From contig NZ_JBLZFY010000008.1 in assembly GCF_050753365.1 (NCBI RefSeq), forward strand, positions 14,303-78,302: 64,000 bases of DNA, written 5' to 3'. Below, piece after piece: positions 43,927-52,232 of this stretch. A model generated the notes under the pieces. The model had not been told where the DNA came from and did no database searches. It was given only the letters and a program-made list of their open reading frames with translations. Position 1 is the stretch's first letter; every line of letters starts with the position of its first letter. This DNA comes from Geminocystis sp050753365. Its GTDB lineage: Bacteria > Cyanobacteriota > Cyanobacteriia > Cyanobacteriales > Cyanobacteriaceae. The position numbers and the translations under genes were made by a program.

Positions 43927-44583
43927 TTAATCGCAAAAAAGAGGAGGACAATCAAAATTGTCGTTTTGTGGTACTGGTACGGGAGTAGGAGTAATTTGAG
44001 GAGCTGGAGTAATTACAGGAGATGGAGTGATTTCAGGAGGCAAAACTTGAGGAGTTTGAGAGATTATAGGAGCTTCATCGATAAATTTATCAAACTCAAA
44101 AGCATACCTATTGCCAGTTCTGCGAAGGAAATTACTGCTCGATCGAGTGGCTTGAAATAAATTTTGTAAGACTTGATTGGGATTGTCGTTGTTACTCTCC
44201 AAAGTTAGCAATAATCCATTGTCAAGACATTGATAAGTACTTCCTCCCGTTGCCTTTCCTACACAAATAACATTTTGTCCTTTCATTTTACCTGTAGTCA
44301 AAAATCTTAAGGTTTTATTGTCAGAAAATTCTTGAAACCGTCTTGAAACTTCTTCGCATCTTTTTTGAGGAGTCCACCCCGAACCTCTAAAAAAGTCACT
44401 TTCCCAAACGATCAACAAAACTCTGCCCTTGTCTGTATCCACTACAGTACTTGGTTTACCTTGATAATTGATACAACTATAAACGTTTCTTTTCGTTTGT
44501 GCTTCCACTGGACTATTTAACCATAACAAAGGTACGATCGAAATCCCCAACACAAGTATTTTACTTAACCATGAATTTTTCAT
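43927..44583 (-). CDS. COP23-domain exported protein (block gene 2)
   Basis: A 218-residue exported protein. The signal peptide is KNSWLSKILVLGISIVPLLW with cleavage near VEA. The mature part has the COP23 pattern: VYSCINYQGKPSTVV, then VLLIVWESDFFRGSGWTPQK with RCEEVSRRFQ, and NVICVGKATGGSTYQCLDNG. COP23 was first described as a circadian-oscillating peripheral membrane protein in a unicellular nitrogen-fixing cyanobacterium. The C-terminus is Pro/Thr-rich (ITPTPVPVPQ), ending with two cysteines. It stands 108 bp after the FHA gene. Confidence 0.78.
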   Translation of the reverse strand: MKNSWLSKILVLGISIVPLLWLNSPVEAQTKRNVYSCINYQGKPSTVVDTDKGRVLLIVWESDFFRGSGWTPQKRCEEVSRRFQEFSDNKTLRFLTTGKMKGQNVICVGKATGGSTYQCLDNGLLLTLESNNDNPNQVLQNLFQATRSSSNFLRRTGNRYAFEFDKFIDEAPIISQTPQVLPPEITPSPVITPAPQITPTPVPVPQNDNFDCPPLFCD

Positions 44584-44702
44584 AATTTTTACCATAAAAA
44601 AGTTTTTCTCTATTATGATTATAAGTTATAACTATTGTAGTTTAATTATATTCTTGATGATTTGTTAAGAAAAATATAACAAGATTAACAAAATGATCTA
44701 TT

Positions 44703-46853
44703 TTAAGTTCTAATTAATTTTTTAAACTCAGTAATTTCTTTACTTAAATTTTTTTCTTTCTCTTTAAAAAGGTCTAAATTAGCTTTAATAGAAATCTGTT
44801 GTTTTTCTTGTTCAATTATATACTCAGTATAACTTTCTTGAATATTTTGCAAACTATTATCGATGCGATTAGCTTCATATTCTAAAGTTAAATTTATATC
44901 TTGGATTACTTTTTCTAACAAATTTTTACTTAAAGATTGATAATAACTACTAACCTCTTTTTTTAATTTTTCGGCGGCTTCTTCTAATTTTAAATTATTA
45001 TCTTGGTTATAGGATGTTGTTAAGAAAAATATCAACGCAAAAACTCCTAAGCCTAATAAAAAAGGAAACTGTTTAAAAACTCCTGATAATTGGGCAAACA
45101 TTTCATTTTTTCCGACTTTTTGTCCTAAAATAGCAAAAACAAGGGTAGCCATCATCATTATTTGCATTAAGTTCGATCGAATTGTTTTCATAATATACCC
45201 TGCCATCGATACTTGTTTATGACGCACATCACTATCAATTCCCATAAAAGAAATGAGAAAATTATTTTTAACATCTAATGATGAAGGTTCGTGAAATGGA
45301 GATTCAGAGAATAAATTAGGGATAATATTAGTTCTTTCATAACTGCGCATTAATAACCCATTTAAACCACCATTACTATAAATATTTAAAATTTTATCCC
45401 ATTCTTTTAACGCCCAATTTTCCATAGTAGAAGTAGAGAATTGAATGATAATTTGATTCAAATCAGTATTAATATTTCCTTGTTTAGGAGATAACTTAAC
45501 ATAAGGTTGTCCTTCTTTTTTAAAAATAATAGGTTGTAAATCATCGACAAAATTTTGAATTTGAGAAATAATACTCCGTTTACTAAAGTTATCTAAAATA
45601 GACGCTTTAGCTTGAGTTAAGTCAGTTTTTATTTGTTTAAAAAATTTGTCTTTATCTTCTTTTACCTCTCCTAAAACACTCTTAGTTATATCTTTCCAAT
45701 TTTGTTTAGTCATTTCCTGTAACTTACTTTGAAAATGATTTATTTTATGCTTTAATTCTTCATCTTCTTTCACTAAAATTGACTCTAAAGGAGTTATTAA
45801 AGGAATTAATTGAGCATTTAATCTTTTAGCTAAAAGATTTTCAGGTTGACGCTTAATAACATTACCTAAACCCTTAATAAATTTATCTAGTCTTTTTTGC
45901 ATGGGTTTAGACAAATTCCCTTGATAATCTTCTTGATAATAAGGAGTTAAAAGTACAGGAAAAAAGTCTATTTTATACTCAAAATTTTGTGCTTCTAACC
46001 AAGTTTCACATTCACTTATCACAGTTTCTAAGTTTTTTTCTTCCTCCTGTATATCTAAATCCATTATCAAAAATTGTTTAGACATCATTTCTATATTTAA
46101 TGTCTTCAAAAAAATCTCGATCGAATGTGATTTATAACTATTATAGGTACTAACTAACAATAAAACATCACAATCAATGACATCATAATAAGGATTATTG
46201 ATATTATCATCATTAACGGTTTCTTCACTGAAATAATAACAAGCAAATTTGTCTTGATAATGAGGATGAGCAATAGTTATTATATCCCCTGAATTTAAGA
46301 TAAAATTACTATTAATTTTTTGACTATTAACAAAAGTACCATTACTACTATTTAAGTCTTTGATTTGCCATTTACTAATACCTTTTTCATCGATAACTGT
46401 ATTAATTTCGGCGTGTTGCCAAGATACGCCTTTATAAATATTTCCATCTAAAACTAAGTTTAAGTCTGGATTTCTACCGAAAGTGTAAACTTGGTTTGTA
46501 TCAAGGGTAATTTCTTGGATAACATTGATTTCATTATCAATAAAATTAACTAACTTTAAAATACTTAAAAATTCTGATTGAGTTTCTTTGGGTAACTCAG
46601 GAATCAAATCATATTTAATCTTATATCCCTGAGTAAATTCGGGATTTTTACTAATTAAATCAAACATTGCTTGAATTAATTTTTCTTCATCACCTACTAT
46701 TTGTAATGTTAATTTTTTTTCTGACAATAAAGCCTCTATTTTATTAACTTTAGTGATGACTTCTCTTAACTCATTATATTCAGGTAATTTTCTGTTTAAA
46801 AAACTTTTAATACTTTCAATATTTTGTTGTAATTTATCAGCTTTTGGTGGCAT
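44703..46853 (-). CDS. FHA-domain protein with degenerate dynamin-like architecture (block gene 1)
   Basis: A 716-residue protein. A helical N-terminus leads to a strand LTLQIVGDEEKLIQAMFDLI (49-68), placed like a G1 strand and P-loop but without GKS/T. An FHA domain follows at about 110-205: GRNPD (126-130), SWQHAEI (144-150) and NSSNGTFVN (168-176) are the phosphothreonine-binding landmarks. Then come GTPase-like core strands (DVLLLVSTYNS, FLIMDLDIQ in the place of NKxD, FFPVLLTP), a long helical stalk, two membrane segments (about 562-578 and 596-614) and a terminal coiled coil. The reading as a pseudo-dynamin with an inserted FHA domain is inference. Probable membrane-bound hub of the block. 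Confidence 0.7.
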   Translation of the reverse strand: MPPKADKLQQNIESIKSFLNRKLPEYNELREVITKVNKIEALLSEKKLTLQIVGDEEKLIQAMFDLISKNPEFTQGYKIKYDLIPELPKETQSEFLSILKLVNFIDNEINVIQEITLDTNQVYTFGRNPDLNLVLDGNIYKGVSWQHAEINTVIDEKGISKWQIKDLNSSNGTFVNSQKINSNFILNSGDIITIAHPHYQDKFACYYFSEETVNDDNINNPYYDVIDCDVLLLVSTYNSYKSHSIEIFLKTLNIEMMSKQFLIMDLDIQEEEKNLETVISECETWLEAQNFEYKIDFFPVLLTPYYQEDYQGNLSKPMQKRLDKFIKGLGNVIKRQPENLLAKRLNAQLIPLITPLESILVKEDEELKHKINHFQSKLQEMTKQNWKDITKSVLGEVKEDKDKFFKQIKTDLTQAKASILDNFSKRSIISQIQNFVDDLQPIIFKKEGQPYVKLSPKQGNINTDLNQIIIQFSTSTMENWALKEWDKILNIYSNGGLNGLLMRSYERTNIIPNLFSESPFHEPSSLDVKNNFLISFMGIDSDVRHKQVSMAGYIMKTIRSNLMQIMMMATLVFAILGQKVGKNEMFAQLSGVFKQFPFLLGLGVFALIFFLTTSYNQDNNLKLEEAAEKLKKEVSSYYQSLSKNLLEKVIQDINLTLEYEANRIDNSLQNIQESYTEYIIEQEKQQISIKANLDLFKEKEKNLSKEITEFKKLIRT

Positions 46854-46861
46854 AATTTTTA

Positions 46862-46892
46862 ATTAGGAGTTGATAAAAAAGTTTTTTGATGA
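46862..46892. repeat. Solo end of the MITE-like family
   Basis: ATTAGGAGTTGATAAAAAAG then TTTTTTGATGAGG matches the left end of the family; it lies just upstream of the FHA gene. Confidence 0.4.
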
Positions 46893-46969
46893 GGATAATT
46901 TTTAAGTTTTATTAAATTCTTATTTCTTGTTTGATAAATTTTTAAAAATTACTATATTTTTTTAGTATC

Positions 46970-47590
46970 TCAATTACTGTTCTGGTTATTATTTTTTAAT
47001 TGAAAATTAATTAATCCTTCTTCTTCAAGTTTATTAATGAGTAGTTTGATCGAATTACTGGGAATCCCCCAACTTAATTGTTCCATTATTGCTACTTATT
47101 TTTCAGAAATAATAGTCCCATTTTGATAGATATAATGATTACCTAAAAATGGATAAGAACCTAAAGCATTAATGCCAATTAATTCTCCTTTTTCATTAAG
47201 TATAGAACCTCCGCTCATGCCCGAATAGATATTATTACTATAACCTAATTGATAGCCTCCGATCAAAGGTTGATGTAAAATTTTCTTAACATATCCCATA
47301 GTATATTTAAGCTGGGGAGATTGAGTAAAATTATCTTGAAAAGGAAAACCAGTAGCTAATATTTTTTCATTTTTTTGAACATCATTTTTAATTTTAACTA
47401 CATTATATTTTTCTTGACTACTAAACTTTAACAAAGCTAAATCATCTACCACTGTATCCTGATTATTTTGCTAAATAACTTCTCCCAGATACACCTTATT
47501 TCTATAGGTTTGAATTTTATAATCAACATTAGTATCTTTAACTACATAATTATTAGTAATCACAGAATAAATGCCATTATCTTCCCTAAT
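46970..47590 (-). pseudogene. Trypsin-like serine protease, decayed
   Basis: The minus-strand reading frame encodes the second half of a trypsin/HtrA-like protease: DDLALLKFSSQEKYN has the catalytic Asp, and NNIYSGMSGGSILNEKGELI the catalytic Ser in SGMSGGS. Two in-frame stops break it, one before QNNQDTVVDDLA (about 47470) and one at 47096-47098; coding-like sequence continues past the latter (VAIMEQLSWGIPSNSIKLLI) to 46970. The 5' half with the catalytic His is missing; an IS630 element begins exactly where the frame is cut. A 118-residue open frame (47096-47452) remains. Confidence 0.75.
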
Positions 47591-47591
47591 A

Positions 47592-48780
47592 AGCTAAGAC
47601 GCATTTAAGTTACATTAATCAAATTTCCCTTATTTTTAAATTTTTTACTCCAATTTATCTCTAATTGATTTTCATTTAATAGCCTTTTAATTGTTGTTTC
47701 TAACTCTTCTACATTTTTAAATTCTCGATTAGCTATATATTCTTTTGCCGAATGCCAGACTAATTCTATTAAATTATAATCTGGACTATAAGGTGGTAAA
47801 TATTCCAATATAATATTGGGTAGTTCTTTCTCTATTTTTTCTATTATTTCTTTCTTTTTATGAAAACTAGCATTATCTAATATTATTACTATTTTTGGTC
47901 CTATTTTTTCAAAATCTTCTTCTTTATTTCCTTTCTCTATCCATTCTTTTTTTATTTCTTCATTCAGTTTCTTTAATTGTTCATAAAATGTCATCGAATC
48001 TCCTTTTTTAATCACATAACATACTCTCTTTTTATCTGAATATCTTAAGCCACCCATCATATTTACTCTCCCTCTTCTTCTTTGTCCTTTGACGGTTTTT
48101 CTCTTACCTTTTTTTGTCCATAATCGTCTTCTTATTACTCTCAAACTAAATCCGCATTCATCCCAAAACCATATCTGTAAATCATTTTCTCTTTCTTTAC
48201 TTAATCTTATATATTCTTCTATTTTTTCTTTAAATAATTCTCTTTTTTCTGGGTCTTGTTTATCTTCTAAACTATATTTTGACCAAATATAAACATATTT
48301 ATTTTTTTTTAATATCCTTTGTATTTGAGATTTACTTAACTTAATACCAGTTTCTTTTTCCAAGTTTTCTGATAATCTTTTTCCTGTCCAACGACCAAAT
48401 TCATATCCAAAAGTACTCGGTTCTATATCTACAATTTTTAATAATAATTCTATATATTCTGGTGTGGCTTTGTGATGATTTCCTTTTCTTGTTTCGTTTT
48501 GTAAACTTTCTGTATCATTAGGATTTCCATGAACAGCCCAATATGCGACTGTTCGAGGAGAGCAACCTAAAAAATCTGCTATTTCTTGATAATTCTTACC
48601 ATCATTTTCTAATAAAAAGATTAAAATTCGTTCTCTGACTTCAGCTCTATCTTCTTTTTTCAAAGCATTTTGTAAATAATGTTTTTCTTCAGGTGACAAG
48701 AAATTTTTAATAGGCATGGTTAAGATTAACAAATTTATTTGTGCTATTATGATTATAGACTATACAAGTGCGTTTTAGCT
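47592..48780 (-). mobile_element. Intact IS630-family insertion sequence
   Basis: About 1189 bp. The terminal inverted repeats are AGCTAAGACGCATTTAAG at the left and CAAGTGCGTTTTAGCT at the right, with TA on both outer sides (47590-47591 and 48781-48782), the target duplication expected for IS630/Tc1-mariner. One complete transposase gene lies inside. It is inserted at the broken end of the protease pseudogene. Confidence 0.85.
47605..48732 (-). CDS. IS630-family transposase
   Basis: A 375-residue DDE transposase. An N-terminal helix-turn-helix (NYQEIADFLGCSPRTVAYWA) binds the ends. The catalytic residues are in FWDECGFSLR, VIILDNASFH and YNLIELVWHSAKEY, giving D, D and E. All parts are intact, so the element may still be active. 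The start used here reads MLILTMPIKNFL; a second ATG five codons in (MPIKNF) is equally likely. Confidence 0.92.
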   Translation of the reverse strand: MLILTMPIKNFLSPEEKHYLQNALKKEDRAEVRERILIFLLENDGKNYQEIADFLGCSPRTVAYWAVHGNPNDTESLQNETRKGNHHKATPEYIELLLKIVDIEPSTFGYEFGRWTGKRLSENLEKETGIKLSKSQIQRILKKNKYVYIWSKYSLEDKQDPEKRELFKEKIEEYIRLSKERENDLQIWFWDECGFSLRVIRRRLWTKKGKRKTVKGQRRRGRVNMMGGLRYSDKKRVCYVIKKGDSMTFYEQLKKLNEEIKKEWIEKGNKEEDFEKIGPKIVIILDNASFHKKKEIIEKIEKELPNIILEYLPPYSPDYNLIELVWHSAKEYIANREFKNVEELETTIKRLLNENQLEINWSKKFKNKGNLINVT

Positions 48781-48836
48781 TATGATTTGATCAATAACAC
48801 TATAAAGAAAATCAAATAACCAAGCGAAGGTAAATT

Positions 48837-49406
48837 ATGAATTTTAAAAATCTTCCTTATTTCACTGCTTTGGGAGTAGGATTGTTGTTCAATGCAGGAA
48901 TCAACTCGGCGGAGGCTTCTAGTTTAACAAAAGAAGAAACATCTAATTCTCATCAGCAAAACTTAATTAGTCAATTAGAAGGTCATGATACCTATAATGG
49001 TGGAACACAAATGGAATGGGGCGACTATACGTTAGGTCGTGTTATCGGTAAAAGTGGCGATATTCTCTTTATTCGCACGGAAAGCGGAGCAGTTTTTCAT
49101 GCTAACGGTGGTTTTTGCCCCGGTTCAGATGTCTTAGTTCATGAAGCTGATGGCAGATACCATTTAGTGGACAAAGCTCATTCTCAATGGATTAGTCGCT
49201 TAAAAGCTAAATATGGTTGGAAACGAGTAGAAGTTTCGGGTGCTTTAAATGAGCGTACTGCGGCTATTTGGTCTGAGTTAGAAGCGTCTCGTACTGCTAC
49301 CCCTGCTGTTCAACCTGCTCCTGTGCGTGAAGTTGCTCCTGCACCTACCTACACTCCTCAACCTGAAGTTCAACAATTTAACCAACCCGTTCGTGGATTG
49401 TGGTAA
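48837..49406 (+). CDS. Exported protein with Pro-rich tail, unknown
   Basis: A 189-residue protein with a signal peptide (PYFTALGVGLLFNAGINSAE, cleavage near AEA). The mature core (about 60-130) looks like a small beta barrel: TLGRVIGKSGDILFIRTESG, then FHANGGFCPGSDVLVHEADG. From 155 on it is Pro/Ala/Val-rich (PAPVREVAPAPTYTPQPEV), probably disordered or envelope-associated. A GAAGG site precedes the ATG. The function is unknown, and the design is common in cyanobacteria. Confidence 0.78.
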   Translation: MNFKNLPYFTALGVGLLFNAGINSAEASSLTKEETSNSHQQNLISQLEGHDTYNGGTQMEWGDYTLGRVIGKSGDILFIRTESGAVFHANGGFCPGSDVLVHEADGRYHLVDKAHSQWISRLKAKYGWKRVEVSGALNERTAAIWSELEASRTATPAVQPAPVREVAPAPTYTPQPEVQQFNQPVRGLW

Positions 49407-49423
49407 TTTCTTGTTATATTAAA

Positions 49424-49454
49424 CTACCCTGCCTAACTTTTTGGACAGGTAGGG
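49424..49454 (+). terminator. Probable terminator of the exported-protein gene
   Basis: ACCCTGCCT and AGGTAGGGT pair in a 9-bp stem with one G-T wobble around the loop AACTTTTTGGAC, 18 bp after the stop codon. The hairpin is followed by a mixed pyrimidine run. Confidence 0.5.
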
Positions 49455-49508
49455 TTCTTCAACCTTCATCCTCGAAGTGTTCCCTTTTTCCTATCTGCCT
49501 AAGGTAAA

Positions 49509-50468
49509 TTAGGGGTGAATTGAACCATCAGCCATAGTTGTACCTGTTAAATTAACACCGTTTAAAGCACTATTGCGTAAATTCACCCCTTTTAAATCTG
49601 CACCTATTAAGATTACTTCTATCATATTGCATCGGTGTAAACAACTTTCTTCTAAATTGACTTTTTGTAAAAGAGCGTGACTGAAAATACAGTTTTTTAA
49701 AATCGCTTTTTCTAGGTTAGTTTCTCGTAAATTTGCACCCCAAAAGATAATGCGATTTTTAGTAGGTAATTTTAGGTTTAATTCTGATAATTTGACTTGA
49801 TTAATATTGGTATTTCTGAGAATCGCACCTGTAAAATTTGCACCTCGTAAGTTGGCTTTTTCTAAATTTGCTCCTTGTAAAATTGCCTCGCTTAAATCAG
49901 CGTTTCTGAGTTGACTGGCGGTTAAATCTGCTCTCTTAAAATTGGCTTCTGTTAAGTCACATCCTTGCAGATTTGCTTCTGATAAATCGGCTCTGGTAAA
50001 GTCTGCCCCTGTTAAATTTACTCCACTTAAATTTGCCCCTGATAAGTCGGCTTTAGTGAAATTTGCTCCAGCAAAATTTGCCCCTGTTAAATTACAGTTT
50101 GTTAAATTAGCATAACTAAAATCTGCGTTGGCTAAAGATGCTTTATTCAAATTACTATAACTTAAATTTACTCTGCTTAGATTCCCACCGTTTAGATTTG
50201 CCCAGTTTAAATCTGCATAGCTTAAATCTGCATAGCTTAAGTCTGTGCCAATTAGTTTAGCACTGATGATACGACTATGGGTTAAGTTCGATCGAGCTAA
50301 ATTTGCCCCACTAAAATCACTGCCACTTAAATTTGTCCAATTCAAATCCGCTCTACTCAAATTAATTTGGGTTAAATTAGCTTGAATTAAATCTTCTTTA
50401 CATAGATCAATTTGACTAAAATCTCGTTGTCCTTGATCATATAATCGGAGCATTTCATCGACGTTCAT
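49509..50468 (-). CDS. Long pentapeptide-repeat protein
   Basis: A 319-residue protein made almost fully of pentapeptide repeats (A(D/N)LxX), about 50 in all, for instance SRADLNWTNLSGSDFSGANL. It starts MNVDEMLRLYDQGQRDFSQI, a common N-terminus among cyanobacterial pentapeptide proteins. No signal peptide or second domain. The fold is a right-handed beta helix; the function of such proteins is mostly unknown, and DNA-gyrase mimicry is known only in a few. One break (INQVKLSELNLKLPTKNRII) interrupts the repeats near residue 225. Confidence 0.93.
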   Translation of the reverse strand: MNVDEMLRLYDQGQRDFSQIDLCKEDLIQANLTQINLSRADLNWTNLSGSDFSGANLARSNLTHSRIISAKLIGTDLSYADLSYADLNWANLNGGNLSRVNLSYSNLNKASLANADFSYANLTNCNLTGANFAGANFTKADLSGANLSGVNLTGADFTRADLSEANLQGCDLTEANFKRADLTASQLRNADLSEAILQGANLEKANLRGANFTGAILRNTNINQVKLSELNLKLPTKNRIIFWGANLRETNLEKAILKNCIFSHALLQKVNLEESCLHRCNMIEVILIGADLKGVNLRNSALNGVNLTGTTMADGSIHP

Positions 50469-50515
50469 AAAATTAGCATAGGAAGAAGATAAGAAAGAAA
50501 ATTACCCAAATATTT

Positions 50516-50827
50516 TTACAAATTTTCAGTTAATAAAATATCTAATTTTTTAGTTCGATCGAGTTGGTATAAATCATCACAACCTCCGATAGAAATATTA
50601 TTGATAAATATTTGAGGTAAGGTTTTTTTACCTTTAGTTCGATCGATCATTAATTTTCTTGCCTGTGAATCTCCATCTATTTTATACTCTTGAAAATGGC
50701 ATCCTTTTAACCATAAAAGCCATTTTGCTTTAATACAATAAGGACAGGTTTGCCATGTATAAATTTCTACTTTAGCCTTAATATTAGAAGATTTATTCCC
50801 GAATATTCTGTTAATTAGTTGGAACAT
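50516..50827 (-). CDS. Glutaredoxin
   Basis: A 103-residue thioredoxin-fold oxidoreductase of the GrxC type. The dithiol active site is CPYC in IYTWQTCPYCIKAKWLL, with the cis-Pro in KTLPQIFINN and the GSH-binding GGCDDL. It has an extra N-terminal stretch of about 17 residues (FQLINRIFGNKSSNIKA). It reduces protein disulfides and glutathione-mixed disulfides with GSH. It lies 47 bp downstream of the pentapeptide gene on the same strand, or rather upstream of it in transcription. Confidence 0.93.
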   Translation of the reverse strand: MFQLINRIFGNKSSNIKAKVEIYTWQTCPYCIKAKWLLWLKGCHFQEYKIDGDSQARKLMIDRTKGKKTLPQIFINNISIGGCDDLYQLDRTKKLDILLTENL

Positions 50828-50865
50828 AATTTTAAAAATTGACTAAATCAACATACAACTAAAAT

Positions 50866-51873
50866 TTAATTATTAATTCCTAATTGCTTTTTTATTCCTA
50901 GTTTAAATTTATCATATTTAGGTGTAAGAAATTCGGTAATTTGTTCCCTTTGATTAATTAAATAAATACTGACTAAAGTTAAACATACCCCTAGCATCTG
51001 TAAAGTAGAAAGGGTTTCCCCTAAAATTAAATTACCAAAGGTTAAGGCAAATATAGGAGTTAAAAAAGTTAAGGCACTTAAACTGGTAAGATTTCCTTTG
51101 GATGCCAGAAAAAAGAATAATCCATAGGCGATGGCACTACCGAAAATGGTAGCATAACTTAAAGATAACCAAGCTGATAAATCCAGATTTACCCATTGAG
51201 AAGTTTCACTAAAAAAACTCAACACAAATAAGACTAATCCTCCTAAAATCAAATGCCATCCTGTGGCTATAACTGCATCTACATGACGAGAAACATAGGG
51301 AATCATAATTGTACCCACCGCCATTGATAAGGAAGCCAATAACATTAACCATTCACCATTGTTAAACAGGTTTTGCCAGTTTAAATCGATAGCACTAAAA
51401 TTTCCTTGCCAACCATTGATAATCCATTCATCGGGTAAACCAATGAAACTAATGCCGATAATGCCTATAGCTAAACCTAACCATCCCCAAAACCCGATAA
51501 TTTCTTTAAATAACCAACGAGACATAATGGCTACCGCTAGGGGTTGAGAATCAATCATCACCGAGCCTAATCCTGCTGTAGTTCTTTGTAAACCTTCGCC
51601 GATGAATCCTTGAAACATACAACCATCCACTAAGGCAAAAAGACTAATCCATGCCCAACCCTGCCAAGTTTTTGGCTGAGATTTTCCGAGTACGATCGCA
51701 ACTAATAATACTAAAAATCCCGCAGGAAAAATACGAACTCCTGCCATAAATAAAGGGGTAGTTTGATGGATAACACCTTTCATAGCCACCATTGCTGTAC
51801 CCCAAAGAAAAAAGGGTGTAACAAGTATTAAGGGGGTGAAAAAAGATGAATTGTTGTTAAGTTTGAACTGCAT
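50866..51873 (-). CDS. EamA/DMT-family transporter
   Basis: A 335-residue inner-membrane protein with ten predicted helices in two EamA repeats. The first repeat begins with LILVTPFFLWGTAMVAMKGV, the second with EWLMLLASLSMAVGTIMIPY. The last helix is followed by a short basic tail. Members of the drug/metabolite transporter superfamily export amino acids or metabolites; the substrate cannot be assigned. It begins in front of the glutaredoxin gene on the same strand, 38 bp away. Confidence 0.88.
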   Translation of the reverse strand: MQFKLNNNSSFFTPLILVTPFFLWGTAMVAMKGVIHQTTPLFMAGVRIFPAGFLVLLVAIVLGKSQPKTWQGWAWISLFALVDGCMFQGFIGEGLQRTTAGLGSVMIDSQPLAVAIMSRWLFKEIIGFWGWLGLAIGIIGISFIGLPDEWIINGWQGNFSAIDLNWQNLFNNGEWLMLLASLSMAVGTIMIPYVSRHVDAVIATGWHLILGGLVLFVLSFFSETSQWVNLDLSAWLSLSYATIFGSAIAYGLFFFLASKGNLTSLSALTFLTPIFALTFGNLILGETLSTLQMLGVCLTLVSIYLINQREQITEFLTPKYDKFKLGIKKQLGINN

Positions 51874-52232
51874 TAAAAATTAGGAATCAAAACAAATAGT
51901 AAAAGTCATTATATGTGCTAATTTATCTTAGTTCTAACTTTTTTATCGATGTCTTACAAGTATTCACGATTCACTACCCTCACCAAAAGACTTTTTCAGC
52001 AACTCCTAATTAGATGCGTCTTAGCTTACATGAGTTTTAAGTAAGTAAGCAGAATTAATTGTGAATTTTATTTATCTCAACGCTATGATAACAAGTGGTT
52101 TAAACCCCTTGCCTCTATACAATTAATTTTGTACGAGAACTTAGTTATTCATTTCGGAACTTTTCTCACTATGATTAGGTCAGTTTTTGATATTATTTCC
52201 ATGATATATTATTTGTCTCGTCAGATTATTTT
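51874..52232. other. Gap with MITE end and solo IS630 end
   Basis: No gene recognised. At about 51975-52012 there is a solo right-type end of the MITE-like family (CAAAAGACTTTTTCAGCAAC). Directly after it, at 52013-52028, GATGCGTCTTAGCTTA is the reversed left terminus of the IS630 element found at 47592. The rest is plain AT-rich DNA in front of the DUF3370 gene. Confidence 0.55.
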
